A stretch of 64,000 nucleotides of DNA from Micromussa lordhowensis (taxonomy: Eukaryota; Cnidaria; Anthozoa; Scleractinia; Lobophylliidae). The DNA is taken from positions 8,765,779 through 8,829,778 of the forward strand of contig OZ026607.1 in assembly GCA_964020085.1 (NCBI GenBank). The letters run 5' to 3'. Shown here piece after piece: positions 33,801 through 42,404 of the stretch; positions within the stretch are counted from its first letter, which is position 1, and every line of letters starts with the position of its first letter. A program made the translations under genes and the position numbers. The notes beneath the pieces are model-generated. The model was given only the letters and a program-made list of their open reading frames with translations. It was not told where the DNA came from and did no database searches.

Positions 33801-36352
33801 AATTTTAGAGGTCATAGGTCTGCATTGTTTCCGCTGTTATCAGCATGTCGCTTTGCTGAGTTTGACACCTGTAATTTGCCATGTGTTTATGCATTGAATT
33901 TGCTTTCGAGGGACAAAATATGAAATTTACCGCAGCTTTACTTCGAGAAAGCAATTTACATCTTTCTGATGTTGATGAATAGACATCTTTCTGATGTTGC
34001 TACCATTATTGTAGCATCACTTGTTAAACAGTGGCAGTATTCATCCTTCAAAGTATAGCTGGTAGAAAAGTGCTGGAAACTGTTGCCAGCCTCCTTAAGG
34101 GTGCACTCATTTGTGATGATCACATCTGGATTAAAGAAGATAGATCCAAGATCACTTGCAACAGTGCATCAACCGATGAATGCGATTTGGACAAGGACTA
34201 ATTGCTTTCTTGTATTTACCACAATTCAAGTGATCGTAGATCATAAATGATGTTCTGGATCATACCAAAGGACTGTATCCTTAATTTTCCTACACTGTAT
34301 TCCTGTATGAACCCAAACTGTTTCCAACACAGAATTCCGTGAAAATATCAACACGGGCACTGTGAATTGCAAATTCCTTCCTAAAGTATACTTGCCCGAA
34401 AAATTAGGCCAACAGAGCACCATTTGGGGTGATATGAACTTATAAGAGTGCGTACAAAATCTTTGAAGAGAGAGTTCACCTTTTTGCTCATTGGTTGTTT
34501 ACATTGAAGGTCTATGCACTTAGTTCTGATGAAGATGATGATATAACTGTTGCATCAGTGAAAAGCGGAAAGCAGTCTGAAAAAGCAAGTGCAGAAAGTG
34601 ACACAGAGTCAGACAAGAGTGATGTGCTAGCCACACGAGCCCTGATTCAAAAGCTATCTCCTGCTAAACCAGCAAAGACTGTCCAGTCCAAGGTGAGGGA
34701 AATGTCTTCATTAACATCTGTAAAATGGAATGATGGGAAGATAGAGCCATATTATTTTCCAAGCCAGCCCAAGGTCGGCAGCTAAATCCAATTGTTTTGA
34801 TGTGACCAGACATCTTGTTATCATTAATATTAGGTCGCTGTGATTTCCAAAGCATGATTAAGGAGAACCTAGAATGTTTTTGTTGTTTTTTTTAAATGTG
34901 TTCAGCAGGGTTGTCATTGATCATTTTGGATAACAAATATCAGGCAATTACAAATTCTAGACTGAATCCGCAATATTTGCTCCAAAGTTGTATATATTGA
35001 TCAGCAACTGCATGATGAGATAAGGCATTGATTGGTTAATAATAATTGGAACTTTAGGACTGACTTCATGAAGATTTGCAAAAGCAAGACTTGTTCCTTT
35101 GACTGTAATCGAGACATCCTATGTGCCTTGACAGGGCTGTGTTCTAGAAGCACTCAGGTGCCACAGGCTACTAACTTTTACCTTTGGGCAACTAGAAAAC
35201 TTGCTTTTCTCCTATAAGCATAAGTGCTGGGCACCCAGGATTTCATGGTTAGGAACTTTTGGGCTCCACATAATTTTTTGTGGACCACATCCTTGCTCGA
35301 AAGCATACCCTTTTCTTAATCACATAAATGTTCAAGTGGGTCCCTTATTTGTTGAGAACTATTCCAACAATTAAGAACACTAATGATGAGTAGTATAGGG
35401 AGCACCTCTAGGACTCTGATTGGTTACATCCAAGAAGCGCTCCTTATACTACTATGATGGTGGCCTGGATGATCCCAGATGTTAATTCAGTTTGTAACTT
35501 AGCAGGCAAAACAATCTTCACAAGATGCTGTACCGGGTAAATCTACCAAGAAACAACCAGCTAAAGCCAAGAATACTGCTGCGGCGGCAAAGAAACCCAC
35601 TGCAACAAAGAAACCAGCTTCATCTAAAGGCTCCACAGGAGAGGAGAGTCCTGATGGAAGCTTGCCAATGAAACAGGCAGCAAAGAAAGGAAAGCGAGGC
35701 AAGGCAACATTGTTTGATAGCAGCAGCGAAGAATCTGATTTGGAAATTATTTCCACCAAAAAGCCTGCACCTGCTAAAGGAAAAACCTCAAAGGTAAGGG
35801 GAAAAATATCTACATTGTCAAACAGTCCATATTAGCACAATATTACTTATAAACAATAGCAAATCAGTCGCTGATGTCAATAACTTGGCTAGATTTTGCT
35901 AGGAGATAAATGATATGATATAACTTTGCTATGTCCACTCTGGAAATAGGTAGAGGGAGAGAGTCTTGTCACTTCCTCTATCTATCAGGGGAATAGATAG
36001 AGTGGACTCATTTTTGTTCTCCACCCAGACTCAATTTTCCATGTGTTCATCTGTTGTGAGGCTTCTAAATTATCTTCTCTAATAATAATTTAAGGTTGTG
36101 GAGTAATACACAATGGCTAATCATAAGCTGCTCTTCCTCGTACAGGCTAAAAAGTCACCACCGAAAAAGTCAAAACCAAGCTTAGAAAGCTCCAGTGATG
36201 ATGATGATGAGGTTGTTAGCCGGGCTCCTCGTGCTGGAAGAGCCAGAGCTCCTGTGAAGTATTTTGACAATGACAGTGATAGTGATGACAAAGAGAATGA
36301 AAGCACACGGGAGTGGTCAGGTTCTGATGATGACTTTGATGACGAGGAATAG
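7401..36352 (+). CDS. TOP2: DNA topoisomerase II (24 coding exons)
   Basis: This is the ATP-dependent type IIA topoisomerase, which passes one duplex through a transient double-strand break during replication, transcription and chromosome segregation in the nucleus. The coding exons are 7401-7427, 7615-7870, 8570-8633, 9619-9862, 10641-10853, 11211-11411, 12077-12316, 13010-13066, 13315-13554, 16890-17126, 18397-18612, 21214-21306, 21491-21605, 24658-24779, 25321-25701, 27139-27338, 27904-28039, 28838-29033, 30684-30931, 31362-31445, 32766-33290, 34510-34692, 35506-35793 and 36146-36352. All have AG/GT borders and agreeing phases and encode 1590 residues; human TOP2A and TOP2B have about 1531 and 1621. 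The GHKL ATPase carries E92 and N96 (EILVNAADN) and GRNGYGAK at 166-173, and the QTK loop is 390-392. TOPRIM carries EGDSAK from E475 and D555/D557/D559 (DQDQDG). The catalytic tyrosine is Y819 in SPRYIFTML. Exons 21-24 encode a Lys/Ser/Asp/Glu-rich C-terminal tail with an acidic end, as in nuclear TOP2. Exon 1 (MAAEASPLK) is short and could be replaced by the in-frame ATG at 7621. A single invertebrate ortholog of TOP2A/TOP2B is expected. Confidence 0.97.
8695..8850 (-). mobile_element. 3' end of a non-LTR retrotransposon
   Basis: Read on the minus strand, a GC-rich segment (AAAAGCCCCAGTGGGGATG) is followed by an AATAAA-like signal and a (ATGT)n microsatellite at 8695-8718. A short tandem repeat at the very 3' end instead of poly(A) is typical of CR1/L2- or RTE-like LINEs. 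Only the tail region is recognisable; the upstream border is uncertain. It lies in TOP2 intron 3. Confidence 0.5.
9934..10425. mobile_element. Tc1/mariner-type MITE, intron 4
   Basis: The ends CAGTCAAACTTCC and GAGAGGTTCGACTG are imperfect inverted repeats flanked by TA on both sides. The interior repeats 'gcgaccacctctcgtaagcg'-like words near both ends. The CAGT..ACTG termini and TA duplication fit a non-autonomous Tc1/mariner element. No transposase frame is seen. Confidence 0.75.
12400..12610 (-). repeat. Dispersed repeat, copy shared with 60560-60780
   Basis: The complement of this stretch resembles 60560-60780: both carry GTCAGTGTGACGGTG, GGTGGGTGG and a CCATGGATA/TCCATGACA block in the same order. 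It interrupts TOP2 intron 7. No terminal repeats were found and the family is unknown. Confidence 0.55.
13566..13610. mobile_element. 45-bp insertion with 15-bp target duplication
   Basis: A GC-rich 45-bp segment is flanked by identical direct repeats GCAGGTATTTTAAAC at 13551-13565 and 13611-13625. The first repeat spans the exon 9/intron 9 junction of TOP2 (CAG|gtattt), so the insertion duplicated the splice donor. The length of the duplication suggests retroposition of a truncated SINE or other RNA. The insert itself is too short to classify. Confidence 0.75.
13939..14045. mobile_element. Degenerate relative of the 20031 element
   Basis: The stretch begins GGATCATGTGTACTATAGGT and continues with repeated GGTCGACT words, like the left end and interior of the element at 20031-20422. 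No matching right end was found, so it is truncated or decayed. It lies in TOP2 intron 9. Confidence 0.55.
14736..16722. mobile_element. Tc1/mariner-type non-autonomous element, copy 1
   Basis: The terminal inverted repeats are CAGTACCGCTCAGAA..AAGCGAAC (14736) and the exact complement ending at 16722, flanked by TA on both sides. Just inside each end lies a cluster of AACGCG/ACGCGT words. The 1987-bp interior has no transposase frame. It fills most of TOP2 intron 9. The TA duplication and CAGT terminus point to the Tc1/mariner superfamily. Confidence 0.85.
17138..17284. mobile_element. Palindromic MITE (GGCC..GTTGTTCGAAAGG)
   Basis: The inverted ends GTTGTTCGAAAGGTGGATAA and its complement are bounded by GGCC and enclose repeated 'GGATAGTG' words. 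It starts only 11 nt after the exon 10 donor of TOP2. I recall this sequence type as abundant in anthozoan genomes. Confidence 0.8.
17296..17442. mobile_element. Inverted-repeat element with GGGAAAC words
   Basis: The ends CACTTAATGTATGGTCCC and GGGATCGTACATTAAGTG are inverted repeats. The interior repeats GAGGGAAAC/GTTTCCC. It lies directly after the preceding palindromic MITE in intron 10. No coding capacity is seen. Confidence 0.65.
18613..19420. other. GC-rich repeat-like block in intron 11
   Basis: At 18640-18810 a Pro/Gly-rich-looking, CpG-poor, GC-rich tract reads through from exon 11 as an open frame, but it is intron: the exon ends at a good donor (ATG|gtatgt), and the conserved protein resumes at 21214. 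The block looks like inserted repeat DNA, but I found no defined ends. Confidence 0.4.
20031..20422. mobile_element. Iteron-rich element with 8-bp target duplication
   Basis: The ends GGATCATGTTTACTGT and its complement are perfect 16-bp inverted repeats, flanked by the direct repeat GAATTTTC (20023-20030 and 20423-20430). The 392-bp interior is almost entirely variants of TATCGGTCGATA/TCGGTCGACACTC in both orientations. An 8-bp duplication is typical of hAT elements, but the termini do not resemble the usual CAGGG. It lies in TOP2 intron 11. Confidence 0.85.
21620..21781. mobile_element. MITE with GGGTTTCAATAA ends
   Basis: GGGTTTCAATAA at the left and TTATTGAAACCC at the right are inverted repeats around about 138 bp. 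It begins only about 14 nt after the donor of TOP2 exon 13. Confidence 0.6.
22389..23148. mobile_element. Nested hAT-like element with exon-like insert
   Basis: The ends CAGGGCTCGAAATT and AAATTTCGAGCCCTG are inverted repeats, and CATCT flanks both sides. Subterminal regions repeat (T)TGGCGACCAG/AGTCGCC. In the middle, 22754-22860 is bounded by ..tttttcatcgcag and GAG|gttaag and encodes 35 residues from ATG 22756. It therefore looks like a captured exon. The 5-bp duplication is shorter than the usual 8 bp for hAT, so the superfamily is tentative. Confidence 0.7.
23240..23890. repeat. Tandem repeat, about three ~220-bp units
   Basis: Units begin near 23240, 23468 and 23682. Each contains CATCATAAA.ACTTC, a CATCGTTTCTGCGGATAG-like block, GATCATTTCA, CGATTTATGCCGAA, TGCCG(C)GTGACGCTT and GACTCGCCGACGCGTG, with spacings of about 228 and 214 bp. 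They lie inside the copy 2 Tc1/mariner-type element. No coding is apparent. Confidence 0.75.
25738..25885. mobile_element. Truncated Tc1/mariner-type MITE
   Basis: A TA-flanked left end CAGTTGAACCCTGCTAATTT is followed by repeated 'tttgaaat' words, but the expected inverted right end is not found. It starts 37 nt after the TOP2 exon 15 donor. Confidence 0.45.
26162..27040. mobile_element. Non-autonomous DNA transposon, intron 15
   Basis: Imperfect inverted repeats of about 70 bp form the ends. GTCTCCTCCGCAGCTGTTTT..GGGATATCA..CACATCC and AACCACATTCC at the left answer GGAATGTGGTT..GGATGTGTGC..GATATCCC and CAGAAGAGAC at the right. No transposase frame is present in the ~880 bp. Confidence 0.65.
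28316..28500 (+). mobile_element. tRNA-derived SINE fragment, intron 17
   Basis: Positions 28316-28380 are tRNA-like: GTTGTAGTGGTTTGAG resembles an A box and GGTTCAAGTCC is a good B box. The acceptor stem is not convincing. This start is followed by a T-rich tail lacking an exon. The tRNA-like head differs from that of the SINE at 6017, so it is probably a second family. Confidence 0.5.
29338..30570. mobile_element. Non-autonomous DNA transposon, intron 18
   Basis: Inverted repeats of about 50 bp begin CTGTGTACAGCCACC at the left and end GGTGGCTGTACACAG at the right, followed inward by A-rich tracts and TCAGGGAG/CTCCCTGA. Inside is a four-copy ~20-bp minisatellite of 'TGCTGGAGTAATGT' (29620-29700). 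The segment at about 29470-29760 is similar to 33640-33850 in intron 21. No transposase is seen. Confidence 0.65.
31483..32090. mobile_element. Tc1/mariner-type MITE, intron 20
   Basis: CAGTCAAACCTCTATTAAG and CTTAATAGAGGTTTAACTG are inverted ends flanked by TA. The interior near both ends repeats AAGTGGTCA/TTAAGAGGTCAC words. The termini resemble those of the 9934-10425 element. There is no coding capacity. Confidence 0.8.
32140..32330. mobile_element. hAT-like MITE, intron 20
   Basis: CAGGGGTGTAGCCAGGA and CCTGGCTACACCCCTG are inverted ends of a 191-bp element. The CAGGG termini fit a non-autonomous hAT. No exact 8-bp target duplication could be found by eye. Confidence 0.75.
33360..34110. 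mobile_element. Relative of the 37365 foldback family, intron 21
   Basis: The left end (AAGGTGGCTCTCAGAAC, then GCATCTTATCATGCTAATTA and GTCACCGTGCTTGTTTTT) and the right end (GCTGGAAACTGTTGCCAGCC) match segments of the palindrome at 37365-38027. The middle (33640-33850) instead matches the interior of the 29338-30570 element. It is therefore a composite or interrupted copy. Confidence 0.5.
35132..35295. mobile_element. CAGGGCTGTG repeat, copy 1
   Basis: The stretch begins CAGGGCTGTGTTCTAGAAGC and ends with ATCCTTG. It shares 'TAAGTGCTGGGCACC(C/T)AGG', 'GATTTCATG.TTAGGAAC' and 'TTTGGGCTC' with 59341-59509, where the end ACAGCCTTG complements the start. It is a small hAT-like family member in TOP2 intron 22. 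Confidence 0.6.
35389..35453. mobile_element. 65-bp inverted-repeat element
   Basis: AGTAGTATAGGGAGC and GCTCCTTATACTACT are inverted around about 35 bp that include ATTGGTTA. It is probably a minimal MITE. It lies in TOP2 intron 22. Confidence 0.5.
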
Positions 36353-36640
36353 ACCTCAGTGGTGTTGTTTGTGCGATAATTTTTCTGTTTATCGATGTTC
36401 CTCTTTTGTAACCAGTTTTGTTTTGAAATGTGTATGAGGAATGCAGTGAAAGCTTTTGCAGAAACCCACATCTGTTTTTTACTCATGAATAGCCAGTCTC
36501 CTATAAAAACGGTGAACACCGAAGGATACTGGTAGGTCTCATTCAGGGCATAAACAACCTGTTCTCAAATGGTTGTAGCTTTGTAAATAGTACACTTATT
36601 TGCTTCCAGCAATAATACTGAACTAATGTTGAGTTTTACT

Positions 36641-36646
36641 AATAAA
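36641..36646 (+). terminator. TOP2 poly(A) signal AATAAA
   Basis: A canonical AATAAA lies 289 nt after the TOP2 stop codon, in a T-rich 3' flank. It is the first AATAAA I see downstream of the stop, implying a 3'UTR of about 300-320 nt. Confidence 0.65.
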
Positions 36647-36659
36647 ACTGGCATGAAAA

Positions 36660-37364
36660 TTGAACATACTGTCTGGACATAGTTATTATACTTACCTTCT
36701 TTCTGCCGTCCATTTCATTTTGTGTTCCAGCTAATAAAAGACTGCTGGAATTGACTAACTTCTCTCCCAGGTTAGTCCAATTAATTACCCGTCGGGGGAA
36801 TCCCATATAAAAAGTTGTGGGGTATAAATCAAGGATTCTGGTCTCAATTAGGGTGTTCGGGATGAAATGCCACTGCTTTTAGCTGTCAAAGTATCTTTTG
36901 GGGTGCACTTGAACAAATAAAAAAAGCTCTATTTACGTTTTTAGGTTGGTCTCTCGAGTCTGGTCTATTGCTGGCAGGCTCATTTCCTGCATCTATGTTT
37001 TCCCATAGGCATTAGCCTAGGTGAACAATTTTTATGTCTATTGGAGTTGTATCGTTATGCCCACCATCTGTACAGTAGCAGATTTTCAAAGAAACTACCC
37101 TTGCAACGATACTAAAATAATGTATCTTTTGAATTCAACCATAAGCTACATTACTATTTTTGTAAGGGAGGTTTTCAATTGAGTGTTGTAGAGAAGTTTT
37201 CAATTATTGAGTGTCGTAAAACCCAAACCAAAGTAATCACTCTAGCCAATCACAAAGGACACACAATATAGTGGACCAATCAAAACTTGAAGTAATTACA
37301 CGTGACTGATGCAAAGGTTTTTGTTTTACTTCTGACTGGATGGAAAAGTGGCATTAGTTTTTTT
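36660..37364. other. TOP2/EHD convergent spacer, proximal part
   Basis: At about 36785-36960, 'ACCCGTCGGGGGAATCCC' followed by 'GGGGTATAAA' resembles a dispersed repeat type also seen near 39472-39794. Nothing coding is visible. Confidence 0.35.
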
Positions 37365-38027
37365 AAGGAGGCTGGAAACAGTTTCCAGTTCTTCCAAAGA
37401 CTTATATTTTGATGGGTAATTATATCCACTCTATATCAGTTGATGCCACAATCATGGTATCAAAAAACTGCCCAATCATTGGTAAACAAGTTGCTATCAA
37501 TTTTGTGGCACAATAGGTTACCATAGCAACAATATGATATGTTAAAAACACCCTTAATTTTAGCTTTAAGTGCTCATAACTCAAAAACGAGCTTGGTGAC
37601 CCCTATTTTTTATTATTGAATTGTATCGGCATAAGATGCAACTTTTTGCAAAGTTGAAAAAATTTCTACGAAGGGGGTTCAGAGCCACCTTAAATTTTCA
37701 AAACTTTAAGGTGGCTCTAAACCCCCTTTGTAGAATTTTTTTAAACTATGCAAAAGTCCCATCTTATCATGCTGATTACAATTCGATAATAAAAAATGGG
37801 GGTCACCAAGCTCGTTTTTGAGTTAAAAGTGCTTAAAGCTAAATTAAGGGTGTTTTTAACAGGTCTTATTTGGTAACCTATTGTGTCACAAAATTGGCAG
37901 TAACTTGTTTACCAATGATTGGGCAGTTTTTTGATGCCATGATTTTGGTATCAAGATATAGAGTGGTTATAATGACCCATCAAACTCCAAGTCTTGGAAA
38001 GTACTGGAAACTGTTTCGAGCCACCTT
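37365..38027. mobile_element. 663-bp foldback element
   Basis: The arms 37365-37694 and 37705-38027 are imperfect inverted copies around a ~10-bp loop. The outer ends read AAGGAGGCTGGAAACAGTTT and the complement of AAGGTGGCTCGAAACAGTTT; the centre is GAGCCACCTTAAA..TTTAAGGTGGCTC. Short open frames inside are by-products of the palindrome. Diverged pieces of the same family occur at 33360-34110 and possibly near 9368 (GAGCCACCTTAAAA). Confidence 0.8.
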
Positions 38028-39471
38028 TCGTCAATCATGTAGCATAGTTGATGCAAAACCAATTACTTTTAAACACTCAAATGAAAACTTCTCTGAAAAC
38101 CAAACCAATTAGACTACTAAGCCAATCTGAAACTGTAGTAAAACCAGAGTTGTCTAATGACATTTACTTTTGATGCAATTGAAAACTGCTCTGAAACTTC
38201 ACTAAGTCCAGTGTGTTATGAGTATTCTCAAGGAAGGATGAAGAGTAATGGTGTTAATAAACTCATCCGCATGATTGCTAACACCTGCCTGATCGATCTT
38301 TATCCTGCTTCTGCGGCCGGTTGATTTACAAACTGGAAAAGTTATCAAATCACCAATTTCAAGCACAGCTTTCGTCGTAATTCAGAACTGAACCTCCTGC
38401 CCCAATGCGTTTGGAATTCCAAACAGCGTTACTGCCCCCCAATGCCTTCAGAATTCCAGTCCAAGAAACCCACCCTCTCCCTCGCGAGATGCTGCCCATG
38501 ATATGGTATGGATATTTTCTGGAATCACCCAAAGGAAGTGTTGCAGCTGCAAGTGGAGAAGTAAAAATGTCCCCAGCAGACACCCATGTAAGCTCTACAC
38601 TGGTATTGAATGTCCAAAAGCTAAGTTTGTAATCAATAATCTCCTATTTGTAATGTTCAGCTTTTCCCCTTTCTGCTATGCAGGTAAAATTTTATTAACC
38701 TTCCCAAAAATATCGCTGGCTGAAGATTGAAACTAGCTCAAAGGGAGAATTTTCAGTTAGGTCATCTACTACAAAATGTACAAGTCCACTTCAGGCCAGA
38801 ATAATCACTGCCATTTAAAACTGTGATTTTGTCAAAATCTTTTAAGGTCAGCAGGTGCTGTATTCAAACAGTTTTAGTTAGAGTTGAACCAGTGGATAAG
38901 TTTGGAAAAGAAAACATTGAATTAGGGAAAATCTCCGTCCGAGATATCTCACCTTTACCTTGTGCCAAGGCTCTGCCGGCTGGGAGGGACAGGCAACTCA
39001 GGGTACAAGAATGGCCTGACGTGCAACAACCTTGTTCTGAGGTCTGTCTATCAATAGCAGGGTCTCCCAAGGGTTTAATAGTTACATGTGTTAAGTTATT
39101 CTTAAAACTGTTGTTCGTACTTACATGACAGAAAGGCAAGTTTATCATATTCGTTTTTCCCAAGACAGATGCCCTAAATTTAGAAGAAACCAGTAGATGG
39201 GAATACTTTATCTATCCATTCAGCTTAGTCAAACAAGGAAGACAGCTGCATATACCTTCTAATGCCATAATTTTATTTTACAGAATGACAAAGTAGCAAA
39301 CAATTGTAAATTTCAAATGCTGCTTCATCCTTGTGGATATCAAAAATAACCTATGGACAAAATATGGAATGTACTTCTATATGGCAAACTTACAATAATA
39401 TTACTCAAAGGCATAATGAGTCACATAATGCATACATGATATGAATGTAATAATAAGGATGTTAAAATCCC
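38028..39471. other. Gene-free spacer
   Basis: Open frames at 38405-38632 and 38823-39163 overlap on both strands, lack splice sites or recognisable domains, and do not look like real genes. No element ends were found. Confidence 0.4.
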
Positions 39472-39794
39472 CCAGGGGCAGGGAGACTTCAATATAGAAA
39501 GGAACAGGGTGCTCATAACTTTTAGGGGTAAAAAAGCGACTTTGGTACCTCTTGGGGTGTTCAGCAGCCTTAGAAGATTCACAGTGGGAGCTTTTGCAGT
39601 ACCTTTTAGGGTATTGTGCCAAAACAATATGACAGGAAATCATGTGTTGTTTTAGAATTGGTACCTCTTAGGGGTCAAAAAAATTTCAAGCTATGCCCAC
39701 CAAGCAGGATCTCGGTACCTCTTAAGGGTTCTTTCCAAAACGTCCAAGGAGCACCTGTCCTTCTTATATGGCAGTCCCCGGGCGGGGGTTAAAA
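39472..39794. mobile_element. Inverted-repeat element with CCCCCAGGGG ends
   Basis: TTAAAATCCCCCAGGGGCAG at the left is answered by CAGTCCCCGGGCGGGGGTTA at the right. In between, the words 'GGTACCTCTT(A/G)GGG' recur at irregular spacing. It is a non-coding DNA element of a type also hinted at near 36785. Confidence 0.55.
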
Positions 39795-42404
39795 CTAGTC
39801 AAGCCTGATTCACACTAGCAAGTTCACACAAAGAAAATATAAAGTTGATATAATCAGTAGTTCATAATGGAATCATTGCCATATTGTTTTAGTTTATCCT
39901 TTCTTTGCAAGATTTTGTTATTATGTCACTAGTGTAAACCAGACATGCTCCATCTTCTAAATTTCAAGGCCACTTTGGACTTAAGATGATTTCCAGTCTG
40001 TATTGCACACTCTCAAGAGTCGATTACAATTTTTGTTTTGGTTCATGTATGATGTCACAAACTGTAACATTTTGCAACTACTTACATGAAATAAACTCAA
40101 AGTTTCATGTTAACCACCAGCTTTATGGTTCGTTCTTTCTGATATCATATAATGAAACAACTTTGTTGCAATAAAAAACAGAAACTGTTGGATAAAATGC
40201 CTCAAAGATGAGGTAAGCAAGTTTTAAAGAATGTCATTGACTCGCATTCCTTCGAGCGAGACTCACAAACATTAAAGTGCTGAGACTAAGCAGTGCAGAC
40301 TGGAAATCATCTTTAAAATATACTTGATTGCTTTTCTTCTTGAAAAAAAAATGTCTGTTTTATTTGATGTCATTGTAAACATCTTTTATATATGTTCTTT
40401 TGTTTGCTAAATTAAAGGACATGAACTCCAAACAGTAGTTAATGAAATTTAGCAGAGATGACAAGATTGGATACATAAATTGATATATAGATTCAGCAAC
40501 ATGACATAAAATGACAAAACAGTGCTGCAGCCCATAGTCAGGAAATTACTTCACTTGAACCTGTGAAGTACATGTTCCTCAATGGCTTGTTACAGATTTT
40601 TTGTTATGACCAAAAACAGTGTGAGCGCTGTGGTGATAACCTAACAAATATGTCATTCCTTGACCTAAAATGTGCAGAGTAAAAAAACACATAACCAAGG
40701 TAACAATGTTGAAAGAGATCAGCAGCTATTTTTACAATGTCAACTCATGTAAACAAGCAGGCTGTGGGAATTTAGAAACTGATCCAACGGAAAATGAACA
40801 TCATAATCTATGGCCTCTTGAGATGGAAAAGAATTCCCTGATGTGAATGTATTAAATGCAGATACACAATACTGGTAAATCATTCACAAAAATGCAAAAA
40901 TAGACTTAACCTATACGACCAAGTTGAAGTATCATATGGCAAAAGTGATTACATTACTAAGTGCTTAATAAATTTTATCTCATAAATAACAAATTATAGT
41001 AAACCCAAGTTTGATGAGTTTTTTTGATACAGCATATGTAGAAATCATTGAACTTTGCTCTTATTAACAAATTCATCAATGCAATTGGACACCGTGTTGT
41101 TTGTATAGTATTCTTGTTTGAACCAGTTTGATCACATGAATTTTGTTATAGGATAAGTTTAGTGATTTTTTCGTTAGAGTGGAGTCTTTGGCAAGTAATG
41201 AAACAAGTTCAAAGTGATTTCTACAATTAAAAGAGTTCAATTATATGAGTTGTCTGAATTACGATTATTACAGTATACTTGTCAACAATACATCCACCTT
41301 CCTTTGCAGCTTTTGCAATGTACTTTATGAAGATTACCACAAGATTCCTGACTATTTTCTGAAGATCAAATATCTTCCAAAGGTCACTCATATTGCAATG
41401 TTTCCCAATGAATTTCTGGCCATTTCCTACATGTAGATCAAATCTTCTATACATTTCCAAGGAAAGAACAACTGAAACTTGTTTTTGGCTGAAGTATCCC
41501 CAACACAATTTATTGTAAACTCAATTGACCAAACAAATCTACAGAACTGCAGTTGGGGAGATTTGTTTGTTTGTTATATACATCAGCACACAATGAATGT
41601 TATGCCACTCCAATAACTGGAGTCCTATTGCATTAACTCACTCTTACAAATTTGAACATAAACTTAATTTAAAAAACTGAATTCTTGAGTTTAGAGTTTT
41701 AACACAAACTTTGATTTAACTCTGACTCATAACCTTATTTATGACTTTAATCAGTGAGAGAATAGTGCTGGACAAGAGAGCAATCCTCATTCAAGGTGTT
41801 TCTCATTTCCAGGGCTTAAGACTAGCTTTTTTTTCGCTATGAACAGTATTTAATTATTCTTGCATGTCTCACTTTGAGGCATAATTGGCCCAGTCTGCAT
41901 ATGTTACTTCGTGAAAATTCAGAGATCATTCTAATTTTCTAAATTATATGCCAAGTTTGATTTAATCATCAAATACTGATAAAGTATTGTGCTCAGTCTA
42001 GCCAAATAGTAATTAGCTAGCATTAGTCCAGAGCCCTGATGATGAGTGAAGAGCTGGTCAATTAACTACTAACAATTTACACACTTGCTTCTTTCTTGTG
42101 CACTAATACATGTAATACCACTGCTGCCATCTATTTATAAAATACAGCTTGTTACTTAAAAGTACCTTTTTCAAGTACTCTAGTCTAGACTTACTCCAAA
42201 TTTGTAGGATAAAATTGAAGTTTCTAAAATAATAAATTTATCTAAAAATCACAAGGCATTAAATCTTCAGTCACTGGCAGATCTCTTACAAGAAAACTAA
42301 TGAGACACAAAACAAGTACAGTCTTCCAACAGACAGTCTAGATTCAATGATAGGTATGTCTCCTCCACAGCATGGACCTTTTAGTTCAGAAAATATATTA
42401 CATT
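39795..42404. other. EHD 3' flank, probable 3'UTR included
   Basis: This AT-rich tract holds no coding exon. Read on the minus strand, a possible poly(A) signal AATAAA (TTTATT on plus) lies at 41509-41514, which would give EHD a ~0.9-kb 3'UTR. Another lies near 40369. I cannot tell which is used. Confidence 0.4.
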
